A DNA stretch of 64,000 nt from Bog-473 sp963706555. Lineage in GTDB: Bacteria; Actinomycetota; Acidimicrobiia; Acidimicrobiales; RAAP-2. The notes under the pieces are model-generated. The model searched no databases, was not told the DNA's origin, and saw only the letters and a list, made by a program, of their open reading frames with translations. Position numbers and translations under genes: made by a program. The DNA lies in assembly GCA_963706555.1 (NCBI GenBank), contig OY970164.1, positions 3,038,001 through 3,102,000 on the forward strand, in the 5' to 3' direction. This document shows positions 7,596 to 16,537 of this stretch, one piece after another; positions within the stretch are counted from its first letter, which is position 1; each line of letters begins with the position of its first letter.

Positions 7596-8654
7596 ATGAC
7601 TGTCACGAACGACGTGGCCGAATCGGAAACGCCCCTGTCCGTCTCGACGTACCGCTATCCAACCGGCTGGTACATCGTGGCGAACTCATCCGACGTGCTG
7701 CCGGGAACCCTCAAGACGCTCCACTACTTCGGCCGCGAGCTGATCTGCTTCCGGGGCGAATCGGGCACGGTTGCCGTCATGAACGCCTATTGCCAGCATC
7801 TCGGCGGCCACATCGGCGTCGGCGGCAGCGTGGTGGGTGACGAGGTCAAGTGCCCCTGGCACGCCTGGCAATGGCGCGCGGACGGGACCAACTCGCTGAT
7901 TCCGTACTCGAAGGAGGGCTGCAAGAAGTCGGTGCGGATTCGCACCTATCCGACGGTCGAGTGGTGCGGCATGGTGCTCATGTGGTTCGACCGCGATGGT
8001 GGCGAGCCGACGTGGGCCCTCCCGGACGTGCCCGAGCTCGAGACGGGGGACTATTACCCGCTCCACCCCCACTCCCGCATGCTCAACCGGGTCAAGGTTC
8101 ACCCGCAGATGATCGTGGAGAATGCGGCCGATCCTTACCACATCGCTCCGGTGCATCACGGCGACCGGCCGGCGGAGACGACGTCCTTCGAGCTGCACGA
8201 GTACCACCTCCATGCCACGGTGGATGTGAACTACGGCGGTGGGCGCCCGACCACCTGGTTGACGCCGAACGGTCCGGTCGACGGCGAGGTCGTCTACGAC
8301 ACCTTCGGACTGGGGATCGGGTTCGTGCGGTTCCCGGAGAACGTCTTGGCCTCGGTGCAGATCACCGGCCACACCCCGGTCGACGAGGAGTACACCGACT
8401 ACTGGTTCACGATGGCATGCGTGCGCGAGGAGGGTGACCTCGGCGATGTTCCGACGGGCCGGGCCGCCCGCTGGATCGAGTTGCAGCAGGAGATCATCAA
8501 GCAGGACTTCTTCACGTGGGAGAACATGCAGTACCTCGAGAAGCCGTCGTTCGCCGTGGAGGAAGCGAAGAACTACGCGTCGCTCCGGCGCTGGTGCCGT
8601 CGCTTCTATCCTGCCGATACGTTTGCGGAGACGATCTCGTCGGAAAGCAAGTGA
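7596..8654 (+). CDS. Rieske 2Fe-2S oxygenase, KshA-like terminal component
   Basis: This is a 352-residue terminal oxygenase. The Rieske cluster ligands are C66, H68, C86 and H89 (YCQHLGGHIG, then VKCPWHAWQW). The mononuclear iron region near residue 175 reads NAADPYHIAPVHHGDRPAE, as in 3-ketosteroid 9-alpha-hydroxylase (KshA) and related enzymes rather than dioxygenases with beta subunits. It likely hydroxylates a steroid-like or other polycyclic substrate using a separate reductase, which is not in the window. ATG 7596 is preferred over 7584 because GGAG (7586-7589) lies six bases before it. Its stop overlaps the GTG of the next ligase (GTGA), so the two are translationally coupled. Confidence 0.88.
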   Translation: MTVTNDVAESETPLSVSTYRYPTGWYIVANSSDVLPGTLKTLHYFGRELICFRGESGTVAVMNAYCQHLGGHIGVGGSVVGDEVKCPWHAWQWRADGTNSLIPYSKEGCKKSVRIRTYPTVEWCGMVLMWFDRDGGEPTWALPDVPELETGDYYPLHPHSRMLNRVKVHPQMIVENAADPYHIAPVHHGDRPAETTSFELHEYHLHATVDVNYGGGRPTTWLTPNGPVDGEVVYDTFGLGIGFVRFPENVLASVQITGHTPVDEEYTDYWFTMACVREEGDLGDVPTGRAARWIELQQEIIKQDFFTWENMQYLEKPSFAVEEAKNYASLRRWCRRFYPADTFAETISSESK

Positions 8655-10297
8655 CCGGAGAATCTCCTGCGTCGCCGTGGGAGCCGACCCCGGGGAACGG
8701 CCTCACGTTCTCGGGCATTCTCGATGCACAGGTGGCGGTGCGGCCCGATCAGCCACTGCTCGTCATCGACGATGTCCCCCTGACCTACCGGGCGCTGCAG
8801 GAGCGGTCGACCTCGGTCGCCAACGTGCTGGCCGGCCTCGGCATCGAGCCCGGTGACCGCGTAGCCCTCTTCATGGGTACCTCGCCGGAGTGGGTGACGC
8901 TGTGGTTCGGGTTGTGCCGTTTGGGTGCGGTGGCGGTGCCGATCAACACGGCCTACCGGGGTGACTTCCTGGCCAACCAACTCCGCGACAGCAACAGCAA
9001 AATGATCGCCCTCGACCGGTCACTGGCCAACAGGGTCTTCTCCATCGCCGCTGACGTCCCGAGTCTCCGCGCCGCGCTGCTGCGCGAGGACGGCAAGCCG
9101 TCGGCCGACCCCGAACCCGCCGCGCCGCCATCGCACGTCGAGGTGCACCCGATTGAGCGGCTCCTCGAAGGGGATACCTCGCAGATCGAAGGTCGTCGCG
9201 ATCTCGCTCCCTTCCCCTTAGGCGCGATCTTTTCGACGTCGGGGACGACGGGGCGATCCAAGGGCGTCCTCGCGACCCAGCACTATCTCCTCGCGGCGGC
9301 ACAGGCCATGGTGGACCTCTGGCACCTCCAGCCCGGTGAGGTCGTGTACGGCCCACTGCCTCTCTTCCACCTGAGCGCGGTAGGCACGGTCCTCGGCCCG
9401 ATGCTCGCCGGGGGCACCGGCGTGTTGGACTCGACGTTCAGCGTCTCTGCCACATGGGATCGGGTCCGGCGCTACGAGGCGTCGGGGATAGCGCTGGCCG
9501 GGGCCATGTTGAGCATGTTGTGGAACTTGCCACCCGACGAGCGCGACAAGGACATCCCGCTGCGTTTCATTTCAGCCGCTCCGGTGCCCCAGGAGAGCTT
9601 CGAGGCGATGGAGAACCGCTGGCAGTGCCGCATCGTCACCTGCTACGGCATGAGCGAGGCCTTTCCGATGGTGGTCGCCGGCGTCGACGAGACCAATCGC
9701 GTCGGTGCGTCGGGGCGGGCCAATTCGAATTTCGAGGTGATGCTCTTTGACGCCGAGGACCGGCCGGTCCCGGTCGGCGAAGTGGGTGAGATCGTCTGCC
9801 GCCCCAAGCGTTCCCACGTCATGTTCGAGGGCTACGACGGGCGCGACCGCGAGACGGTGGAGCAGTTCCGCAACCTATGGTTCCACACAGGCGACATGGG
9901 CCGCTTCGATGAGGACGGCTTCTTCTACTTCGCCGATCGCAAGAAGGACGCCATGCGGCGACGGGGGGAGAACATTTCCTCGTTCGAGGTGGAGCAGGCC
10001 CTCTTGCGCCACCCTGCCGTGGCCGAGGTGGCCGCGGTTGGCGTGCCCAGCGAACTCGGAGAGGATGACGTCATGGTCTACGTCGTCGCAATCGCGGCTG
10101 AGTCGATCGACATGGTGGCCTTCATGGACTTCTGCTCCGAACACCTCCCGTACTTCGCTGTTCCGCGCTACGTGGATGTGACGCCGGAGTTGCCGAAGAA
10201 TGCGGTCGGAAGGATCCTCAAGCACGAATTGCGCGCCCGCGGCGTCCCTTCCTCGGCCTGGGATCGCGAAGCGGCGGGCTATACCGTCCGCCGATGA
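8651..10297 (+). CDS. Acyl-CoA synthetase (AMP-forming, CaiC-like)
   Basis: This 548-residue ANL-superfamily ligase activates a carboxylic acid through an acyl-adenylate to its CoA ester. The P-loop-like motif FSTSGTTGRSKGV lies near residue 198. The adenylate motif region is CYGMSEAFPM. The hinge is WFHTGDMGRFDEDGFFYFADRKK, and the C-terminal domain has GENISSFEVEQ and the catalytic lysine segment PKNAVGRILKHELR. GTG 8651 overlaps the Rieske stop. Its own stop overlaps the next ligase ATG (ATGA). It is closely similar in motifs to the ligase at 57186. The best description is a crotonobetaine/carnitine-CoA-ligase-like enzyme of unknown acid. Confidence 0.9.
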   Translation: MTGESPASPWEPTPGNGLTFSGILDAQVAVRPDQPLLVIDDVPLTYRALQERSTSVANVLAGLGIEPGDRVALFMGTSPEWVTLWFGLCRLGAVAVPINTAYRGDFLANQLRDSNSKMIALDRSLANRVFSIAADVPSLRAALLREDGKPSADPEPAAPPSHVEVHPIERLLEGDTSQIEGRRDLAPFPLGAIFSTSGTTGRSKGVLATQHYLLAAAQAMVDLWHLQPGEVVYGPLPLFHLSAVGTVLGPMLAGGTGVLDSTFSVSATWDRVRRYEASGIALAGAMLSMLWNLPPDERDKDIPLRFISAAPVPQESFEAMENRWQCRIVTCYGMSEAFPMVVAGVDETNRVGASGRANSNFEVMLFDAEDRPVPVGEVGEIVCRPKRSHVMFEGYDGRDRETVEQFRNLWFHTGDMGRFDEDGFFYFADRKKDAMRRRGENISSFEVEQALLRHPAVAEVAAVGVPSELGEDDVMVYVVAIAAESIDMVAFMDFCSEHLPYFAVPRYVDVTPELPKNAVGRILKHELRARGVPSSAWDREAAGYTVRR

Positions 10298-11871
10298 GTA
10301 CCGATACCGTCGCTTCCATCGCGAGCACCCGGGGCATGGCGCACGGCGAACAACTCAGCCGCATCGCCCGCAAGTACCCGTCGCGCACGGCCTACATCTG
10401 TCAGGGCGAGAGCCGGACGTTCGAGGACGTCGACAGCCGCGTGACCGCGCTGGCCAATGCATTGACGGCGCGGGGCTTGCAGCACGGCGACCGTTTGGCC
10501 GTGCTCATGACGAACAGCATCGAAATGATCGAGGTGATCTTCGCCGGGTGGCGCCTCGGTGCAATCGTTGTCCCCGTCAACTTCCGGTTGGTGGCCGACG
10601 AGGTGAGGTTCATTCTCGCTGACTGCGGTGCATCGGTCATCGTGGTCGACGAGGGTCTCTCCACGTTGGTCGGTGCGGTCAGGGACGCTCTCGCGGACGT
10701 AGACGCCGTGATCGTCGTCGGAGACCCGACGGGTGCCGGTCTGGGAGCCGAACGCTACGACGAACTGATCTCCGGTGGCGACCTGACGCCGGTGACGACC
10801 GCCGTCGACGAGCAGGATCCGGCTCTGATCATGTACACCTCGGGTACCACCGGGCGCCCCAAGGGCGCGGTCCTGAGCCACTTCAACCTCCTGATGAGCA
10901 CGCTCAACTCCATGGTGGCGCAGGGCATCGTGGGGTACGACGACGTCTGGTACGGCAACCTCCCGCTTTTCCACATAGGGGGCCTGACCGGGATTCTGCC
11001 GTACGTCATCGGCGGAGGTTGCGCCATTATCGTCCCCAGCGGGAGTTTCGACAGCCGCCAAGCCGTAGAGGAGATTGCGCGCTACAAGGTCACGGGGTGT
11101 GTCTTCGTCGGCATGCAGTGGGACGACATCTGCGACCAGGTGACGACGTCCGGCGCGCAGTTGTCCTTGCGGCGTGCCTCGTGGGGCGCCGCGAACACGC
11201 CCGTGGAGGTGTTGAAGAAGATGGGGCAGGTGTTGCCTGGTGTGCCCGTCTTCAGCTTCTTCGGACAGACGGAGATGAGCCCCGTCACGTGCATCCTGCA
11301 CGCGCAGGACTCCGAGCGGAAGCGTGGCTCGGTGGGCCGTCCGATCATGAATGTCGAGGCGCGTGTCATCGACGAGGACGGCAACGACGTGGCAGTGGGC
11401 GAGGTGGGCGAAATCGTGTACCGCGGCCCGACGGTGATGCAGGGCTACTGGCGCATGCCCGAAGCCAACGAACTTGCATTCGCCGGTGGTTGGTTCCATT
11501 CCGGCGACCTGTGCCGCATGGATGAAGAGGGGTACATCTATGTCGTCGACCGCAAGACCGACATGATCATCTCGGGTGGCGAAAACATCTACTGCCCTGA
11601 GGTCGAGGCGGTGCTGCGCGCCCATCCCGGCGTGCTGGACGCGGCGTTGATCGGATTGCCCGATCCCAAGTGGGGCGAAACACCGCTGGCGGTGATCGTC
11701 CCCGTGGATCCGGACAATGCCCCCGAAGAGGCGGAGCTCATCGCATGGTGCAAGGAGCGTGTGGCCTCCTACAAGAAGCCGACATCGGTGGTGGTCATCG
11801 ATCAGTTCCCGTTGAATTCTGCCGGCAAGGTGTTGAAGCCGGTTCTGCGACAACGTTTCGGACAACAGTGA
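10294..11871 (+). CDS. Acyl-CoA synthetase (AMP-forming, FadD-like)
   Basis: This 525-residue ANL ligase has IMYTSGTTGRPKGAVLSHFN near residues 179-197. Further motifs are FSFFGQTEMSPV for the adenylate pocket, WFHSGDLCRMDEEGYIYVVDRKTDMIISGGENIY across the hinge, and SAGKVLKPVLRQ with the catalytic lysine at the C-terminus. It resembles long-chain or cyclic-acid ligases of the FadD type. It overlaps the preceding ligase by 4 bp and is followed 38 bp later by an NTF2-like gene. Its nearest relative in the window is the broken ligase at 58790-60281, and the pair at 57-60 kb mirrors the pair here. Confidence 0.9.
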   Translation: MSTDTVASIASTRGMAHGEQLSRIARKYPSRTAYICQGESRTFEDVDSRVTALANALTARGLQHGDRLAVLMTNSIEMIEVIFAGWRLGAIVVPVNFRLVADEVRFILADCGASVIVVDEGLSTLVGAVRDALADVDAVIVVGDPTGAGLGAERYDELISGGDLTPVTTAVDEQDPALIMYTSGTTGRPKGAVLSHFNLLMSTLNSMVAQGIVGYDDVWYGNLPLFHIGGLTGILPYVIGGGCAIIVPSGSFDSRQAVEEIARYKVTGCVFVGMQWDDICDQVTTSGAQLSLRRASWGAANTPVEVLKKMGQVLPGVPVFSFFGQTEMSPVTCILHAQDSERKRGSVGRPIMNVEARVIDEDGNDVAVGEVGEIVYRGPTVMQGYWRMPEANELAFAGGWFHSGDLCRMDEEGYIYVVDRKTDMIISGGENIYCPEVEAVLRAHPGVLDAALIGLPDPKWGETPLAVIVPVDPDNAPEEAELIAWCKERVASYKKPTSVVVIDQFPLNSAGKVLKPVLRQRFGQQ

Positions 11872-11909
11872 ACGACATGGCAGTGCCACAGTGAGAGAGG
11901 GAGGGGAAC

Positions 11910-12305
11910 ATGCCCGCAGTTGAGGACTTCGTGGAGCTCTACGCTGCTCGCGACTGGGACCGTCTGGCGAACTGCTTCTCGCCGACGGGTTTCGAGCGAA
12001 TCGGGCCCTATGGGGATGTGATCGACTCGAGCCAGGGCTATATCGACTTCCTGCGCCGCGTGGTGCCGACACTCAAGCCCGCCTACGAGCTCAAGCCGGT
12101 GCACATCGCCTACGCCGGCGACACGGTCATCGCCGAACTCATCGAGCATCTCGAGGTGGACGGGGTGATGAAGGACCTCCCCGAGGCGATCATCTTCCGT
12201 CTCGACGACGAGGGCCTGATCAAGGGCATGCACCTGTACCTGCAGCAACCCGGCGGAGAGGCGCCGGTCGGCGGTCGCGACGCCATGGGGGAGATGCCGG
12301 ACTGA
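11910..12305 (+). CDS. NTF2/SnoaL-like small protein
   Basis: This 131-residue protein has an alpha+beta barrel pattern of the SnoaL / nuclear transport factor 2 superfamily: VEDFVELYAARDWDRLANCFSPTGFERIGP at the N-terminus and an acidic strand VIAELIEHLEVDG mid-way. It may be an isomerase, dehydratase or binding protein for a polycyclic ligand. Residues matching it occur in 31252-31647, its paralogue (both read GP..DVI near residue 35 and DFL..PTL). It has a strong ribosome site (GAGAGAGGGAGGGG). It is the last strongly spaced gene of the ACAD-Rieske-ligase unit. Confidence 0.75.
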   Translation: MPAVEDFVELYAARDWDRLANCFSPTGFERIGPYGDVIDSSQGYIDFLRRVVPTLKPAYELKPVHIAYAGDTVIAELIEHLEVDGVMKDLPEAIIFRLDDEGLIKGMHLYLQQPGGEAPVGGRDAMGEMPD

Positions 12306-12420
12306 CAGCCGACGCGCCGGGCGAACAGCGCTGATCCCCAAAACCGCGCTGACCACACGGTGCACGCTGACCACACCGATTGCGCCGATCTACCGAGCAC
12401 ACAGACCACACCGATAGGAG
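12306..12420. repeat. Degenerate CGCTGACCACAC repeats between NTF2-like genes
   Basis: The gap between two small genes carries repeated CGCTGA and GACCACAC(C) units (CGCTGACCACAC at 12347-12358 and 12365-12376, and GACCACACCGAT again at about 12404-12415). It ends in the AGGAG ribosome site of the next gene. No gene or terminator is visible. Confidence 0.6.
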
Positions 12421-12430
12421 TAAGCAACCG

Positions 12431-12850
12431 ATGACGTTGTCGTACGAGGATGAGCGCACCCTGCAATCGTTAGCGGGCCGCGCCGCCGTGCAGGACCTGA
12501 CAATTCGCCAGCACCGCGCCCTCGAAGCGGGAGATGAGGCAACGTGGTTGGGCACCTTCGTCGTCGAGGGGGTCCTCGAGCTACCCGATCAGGGGCCCAT
12601 CGCCGGGCATCCGGCGCTGGCGCGGTGGTTCGCCACGGCATCCCGCCCGGCCACCCTGCTCTTGGCCGATTCGGTGGTTCGCATCGACGGGGTACACGGC
12701 ACGCAGGAGTGCCGCACGTTGGTGGTTACGGCGGAAGGGGGATCGGGTCAGGTCACCGGTGGTCAGGTCGTGCCGGTTGTCGACGAGGTGATCTACGAGC
12801 GGGGGCGTTGGTATTTTGCCCGCCGCCGGGTGGGCAGCGCCGTGACATAA
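12431..12850 (+). CDS. SnoaL_4-type NTF2-like protein
   Basis: This 139-residue protein begins MTLSYEDERTLQSLAGRAAVQDLTIRQ and continues with the helix-then-strand layout of the SnoaL_4 (scytalone dehydratase-like) group. That layout comprises an aspartate in GDEATWLGTF, a VLELP strand, HPALARWF, and a final RGRWYFARRRV strand. Such proteins act as dehydratases, isomerases or hydroxylation accessories in aromatic and steroid catabolism. ATG 12431 has AGGAG ten bases upstream, so the in-frame extension to 12380 through the repeats is not used. The catalytic role here is inferred from family only. Confidence 0.7.
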   Translation: MTLSYEDERTLQSLAGRAAVQDLTIRQHRALEAGDEATWLGTFVVEGVLELPDQGPIAGHPALARWFATASRPATLLLADSVVRIDGVHGTQECRTLVVTAEGGSGQVTGGQVVPVVDEVIYERGRWYFARRRVGSAVT

Positions 12851-12964
12851 CGGTGGCGTCAGTCACCGTGGCGATCTGACAGTGGCGTTCTCACCGTGGC
12901 GTCTCACGGTCACGCTGCATCCAGCAACGGTCGCTGATATCCGCGTTTTGTACGTTGTTTATTT

Positions 12965-13005
12965 CTTTTTTCTTGCCTCTGAGCAGGGGGTAAATGTCAC
13001 ACCCC
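12965..13005. promoter_or_regulatory. AT-rich block and CAGGGGG...CCCCCTG hairpin before 13E12-type gene
   Basis: A pyrimidine and T-rich stretch (about 12950-12977) is followed by a 7-bp inverted repeat, CAGGGGG and CCCCCTG, around a loop of about 12-13 bases, ending near 13010. The ATG of the HNH gene is at 13023. The T-rich part looks unlike neighbouring DNA. It may be a promoter with an operator, or a hairpin that limits readthrough. Confidence 0.35.
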
Positions 13006-13022
13006 CCTGATCTACTTTGGGT

Positions 13023-14177
13023 ATGGATGCACTAGACGAGCTCGCAGGAATCCTCGATCGCCTGGCGGAGGCTGATCCGTTCTCCTACGGCGACGCCGCT
13101 TCCGTCGAGGCCCTCGAAGTTGCTGTCGCCCGTCTCACGTGTGTGACGAGCAAGGCGGTAGCCAGTTTCGATTCCTCGGGGGAGTGGGCGGTCGATGGGG
13201 CCCAGAGCACGGCGGCCTGGCTCTCCACCCGCTGTCATCTTCCCCTGGTCGAAGCCCGCAGCCAACTGCGGCGGGGTCGGGCGCTTCCTTCGTTACCCCT
13301 GTGCGCCGAGGCATTCTCCGCCGGGGCCATCGGGGTGGCCCAACTCGACGCGTTGGTCAAGGCGTCGCGTGGAGCGGCCCAGGTCAACCCAGATGCCTTT
13401 CCCCGCGACGAGGCCGTGCTGGTGACGGCAGCGAAGGAACTGAAATTCGCCGCTTTCAACGCGGCGGTCGCCTATTGGTCCCAGTTGGCCGACCCCGACG
13501 GGGCCGAAGAGTCCGAGATGGAGAAGATGGCCCGGCGCGACGTCTATCTGAGCCAGAGCGTGGGCGGGATGTGGCTCGGCAAAATGACCTTTGACCCCAT
13601 CGGCGGGGCCATCTACTCGGGCGAGCTCTTGCGGCTCGAAGCCGAAATGTTCGACGCCGATTGGGCCGAGGCCAAAGCACGGCTCGGCCGCGACCCGCAC
13701 CTCGACGAACTGGCCCGCACCTCCCCCCAGCGCCGGGCCGACGCTGCGGTCGAGATGGCGGTGCGCTCCAAGGCCATGCCCGAGAACGCCCGTCGCCCTG
13801 AGCCCCTCTTTTCGGTGCTGATCGACTTCCCCACGTTGGCCGGGCGTATCTGTGAGCTGGCCAACGGTGGGATCGTCTCACCGGGCTCGTTGGTGCCCTG
13901 GCTCGACCAGGCATGGTTCGAACGAATCGTCTTTGCACCGGGCAAGAGGGTCGAGTGCTCGGTCAGCGCGCGCTTTTTCACCGGGGCGACGCGCCGGGCC
14001 ATCGAAGTGCGAGACCAGATCTGTGCTCACCCCTATTGCGAGGCGCCCGCCGAACGCTGTGAGATCGATCACATCATCCCCTACAGCCAAGGGGGCGAGA
14101 CCACTCAGGAAAACGGGCGGGTCTACTGCGGTTTCCACAACCGGCTGCGGAACGTAGGACCCGATCCCGGGGATTAG
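13023..14177 (+). CDS. DUF222 / HNH endonuclease-domain protein (13E12-type)
   Basis: This 384-residue protein has an N-terminal DUF222 region. The C-terminal HNH nuclease motif reads CAHPYCEAPAERCEIDHIIPYSQGG, then ENGRVYCGFHNRLR, with paired cysteines that would bind a structural zinc and the D-H of the H-N-H site. This architecture is the repeated 13E12 family of actinobacteria, present in many copies per genome and often linked to repeated DNA. The biological role is not established. The gene stands alone, between two tandem-repeat gaps, and is unrelated to the catabolic genes. It starts at ATG 13023. The alternative TTG 13017 has no better ribosome site. Confidence 0.88.
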   Translation: MDALDELAGILDRLAEADPFSYGDAASVEALEVAVARLTCVTSKAVASFDSSGEWAVDGAQSTAAWLSTRCHLPLVEARSQLRRGRALPSLPLCAEAFSAGAIGVAQLDALVKASRGAAQVNPDAFPRDEAVLVTAAKELKFAAFNAAVAYWSQLADPDGAEESEMEKMARRDVYLSQSVGGMWLGKMTFDPIGGAIYSGELLRLEAEMFDADWAEAKARLGRDPHLDELARTSPQRRADAAVEMAVRSKAMPENARRPEPLFSVLIDFPTLAGRICELANGGIVSPGSLVPWLDQAWFERIVFAPGKRVECSVSARFFTGATRRAIEVRDQICAHPYCEAPAERCEIDHIIPYSQGGETTQENGRVYCGFHNRLRNVGPDPGD

Positions 14178-14292
14178 GCGGTCGACACGGGCCCAAAACG
14201 TCAGTCCCCTCCCTCAGCTCCGGTAGCGACCCCTGACGGGGCCCCTGAGCATCTCCCCCCACCTCCCCTCATCACGCTTATGGCGCTCATCA

Positions 14293-14351
14293 CGCAGACG
14301 CTCGCGTCTGCGCACGGGCGCGTCCCGCCATCGTTATTCGATGGGGCTTTT
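14293..14351 (+). terminator. Hairpin pair, second with T-tract, between convergent genes
   Basis: A perfect 8-bp stem CGCAGACG/CGTCTGCG with a CTCG loop (14293-14312) is followed by a 6-bp stem CCATCG/CGATGG with loop TTATT (14328-14344) and then GGCTTTTC. The second fits a plus-strand intrinsic terminator. The first is strand-symmetric and could stop both converging transcripts, from the HNH gene and from the F420 oxidoreductase operon. Confidence 0.5.
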
Positions 14352-14418
14352 CTTGATCCGGCTCCCGTGATGCGGCTCCGCCGGCTCAAGGAACACGACG
14401 CACGAGTGCATCCTTTGC

Positions 14419-14490
14419 CGCCCACACCGCCCACACCGCCCACACCGCCCACACCGGCCACACCGCCCACACCGGCCACTCCGCCCGCTC
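14419..14490. repeat. 9-bp tandem repeat CGCCCACAC, eight copies
   Basis: Eight consecutive 9-bp units follow the pattern CG(c/g)CCACAC with drift in the last copies (CGGCCACTC, CGCCCGCTC). The run lies between the terminator hairpins and the 3' end of the minus-strand F420 oxidoreductase at 14515. It would read as glycine/valine repeats, but it lies outside any supported gene. Confidence 0.9.
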
Positions 14491-14514
14491 CGGCCGTCAC
14501 AACGCCAGGCAGGC

Positions 14515-15384
14515 TCAGACCGTGATGTGCGTAACCGCGTGCTCGCTGATCCTCGGCAGGACCTCGTCGGCGAAGCGCCGCATGCCTTCGATCGCATCCT
14601 TGCTGGATCGGAACGGCTTGACGAGCGCACGCCCGATACCGAGATCAGCGCGCCGGCGCAGGTCGTCGAGCTCGACCCCGCCACCCAGGGTGATCTCGAC
14701 CGGATCGGTCCGTCCGCCGTCGTGGCGCAGCTGGGCGATCTTCTTGGCGTCGGCCGGGATCTCCTCGAGCGAGTGGTTCATGGGGATCCATCCGTCACCG
14801 ACGGTGGCGGCGCGGCGGATCGCCGCGGGACCGTCGCCGCCGATGTGGAGCGAGGGCCATGGGGCGTGGGTCGGCTTGGGCTCGAACATCACCGGGCCGA
14901 AGTCGAAGAACTCGCCATGGTGCTCCACGACCTCCTCGCTCCACAGCCTTTGGCAGACAGCGATCGTCTCGTCGACCCGTCGCCCGCGGGTCGCGAAGTC
15001 GAGGCCCATGGCCTCCCATTCCGCCTGGAGCCAGCTGGCGCCGATACCGAACTCGACGCGGCCCCCCGAGATGACGTCCAGGGTGGTCACGGCCCGCGCC
15101 ACCACGAAGGGATGTCGGAGCCCGATGTTGTAGACCTGCGTGCCGAAGTGGATCTGTTGCGTCTGCCCGGCCAGGTAGCCGAGATACGAGAACACGTCGT
15201 ACACAGGGACGTTGGCCGGTATCGGCGGGTGCTCGGCACCCTCATGGGGACTCCCCGCCATGGCCACCGGAATCACCAGATGCTCGGGCATCCACACCGA
15301 TTCGTAGCCGAGACGGTCGGCCTCGCGTGTCGCGTCGGCCCACAAGCTGGGGTTCAGCTGCCCCAGCGATATCCCGATCTTCAT
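14515..15384 (-). CDS. LLM-class F420-dependent oxidoreductase
   Basis: This 289-residue luciferase-like monooxygenase fold protein has ADRLGYESVWMPEHLVIP (about residues 22-39), the central segment GRVEFGIGASWLQAEWEAMGLDFATRGRR that binds deazaflavin phosphate, and PSLHIGGDGPAAIRRAATVGDGWIP. This is the F420-dependent TIGR03619-like type, found mainly in actinobacteria. It likely reduces or oxidises a hydrophobic substrate using F420. It is the last gene of the minus operon SDR, phosphotransferase, oxidoreductase, with a 71-bp gap from the phosphotransferase stop. ATG 15384 gives the normal family N-terminus MKIGISLGQ. Confidence 0.88.
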   Translation of the reverse strand: MKIGISLGQLNPSLWADATREADRLGYESVWMPEHLVIPVAMAGSPHEGAEHPPIPANVPVYDVFSYLGYLAGQTQQIHFGTQVYNIGLRHPFVVARAVTTLDVISGGRVEFGIGASWLQAEWEAMGLDFATRGRRVDETIAVCQRLWSEEVVEHHGEFFDFGPVMFEPKPTHAPWPSLHIGGDGPAAIRRAATVGDGWIPMNHSLEEIPADAKKIAQLRHDGGRTDPVEITLGGGVELDDLRRRADLGIGRALVKPFRSSKDAIEGMRRFADEVLPRISEHAVTHITV

Positions 15385-15455
15385 GATGCCTCCTCGTGTC
15401 CCGTAGTGCCCGATCTTCGTGTCATTGTCCGAGCTCCCGAAGTGCCCGAGCCTCG

Positions 15456-16533
15456 CTATTGCCCGAGCTTGGTCGTCGACGCCAGCTCGGCCGCGGCACG
15501 CATGTTGTCGAGCACCACGTGTTCATAGGCTGCCATGCCCGGGTTGTCCGCGGTCCCGTTCACGACGCGGGCGTACCCGGCCTCGAGGACGATTGCCAGC
15601 TTGAAGCGGGCGAGGATCACGTAGTAGTCGATCTCGTCGACCGACCGTCCACTCACGGTGGCGTAGTGCTCGAGCATGTCGTCGCGGCTGGGGAGACCGG
15701 TGGAGTCCACATAGCCCGAGGTGCGGTCCTCCCCGGGATCGGACCATCCGTTCATCACCCACCCGAGGTCGAGCAGGGGATCGCCGACCGTCGACATCTC
15801 CCAGTCGACCATGGCCGCCAATCTGAGCCGGCGCGCCGTGGTTGAACATTGCGTTGGCGAATTGGTAGTCCCCGTGGATGATGCCCGGCTCCCAACGGGT
15901 CGGCTTGTGCCGCCGCAGCCAGTCCGAGGCCACGTCCAGACCCGGTAGCTCGCGGAATTGGATGGCGTTGAGGTGGGCCAGCCAGCGGTCCACCTGCCGA
16001 TCGTGGAACCCGTCGGGTTTGCCGAAGCCCTCGAGCCCGCGTGCCTTCCAGTCGACACGGGCCAGGCGCGCCGGCCCGTCGATGAGTTGGATGCCGAGCC
16101 CGTAGCGGGCTTCCAGGTCGGTGTCGAAGGGTGCAGGCCATCCGTCGGTGTTCATCGGGGACCAGCCGTCGACCACGCTCATCAGATAGAAGCTCGATCC
16201 CATCACGCTGTCGTCGTCGCACGCCGCATAGGCCTCAGGGTGGGGCACATCGGTGCCGTTGAGTGCCTCGAGGACGCGGTACTCACGCAGCATGGTCTCG
16301 TTGCGGCCCTTGGGCACGATCCGCGGTGGGCGACGCAGCACCGACACGAAGTCGCCCCGCGTGATGCGGAAGATCTCGTTCGACGCGCCGCCGCTGATGA
16401 AACTGACCGAGACGGGCTCTCCCTTCCCGGGCAGGTCGCGCTCGTCCATCCACGTCCCGAGTCGGCCCTCGTCCACCAGGCCCGCGGTGCGCGCCTCTGC
16501 CGCCGCCTCTTCTTCAGGCGTCAGTTTCGCCAT
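15456..16533 (-). pseudogene. Aminoglycoside-phosphotransferase-fold kinase, broken by a one-base frameshift
   Basis: The N-terminal part runs from ATG 16533 and includes FISGGASNEIFRITRGDF (nucleotide loop) and the Brenner-type catalytic segment GIIHGDYQFANAMFNHGAP near residue 230. At about 15840-15850 the frame is lost. The rest of the protein continues in another frame from LAAMVDWEMSTVGDPLLDLGW to the stop at 15456, including the second catalytic DWE/GDP motif. One extra base in the GGCGCGCCGGCTCAGATTGG context explains the shift. Intact length would be about 358 residues. Such APH-like proteins accompany acyl-CoA genes in actinobacteria, with unknown substrate. It could be a sequencing error or a true pseudogene. 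Confidence 0.85.
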
Positions 16534-16537
16534 GTCG

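Noticed and set aside
10279..12072. 597-residue minus-strand frame
   Set aside because: It lies opposite the clear FadD-like ligase at 10294. It has no domain and no ribosome site.
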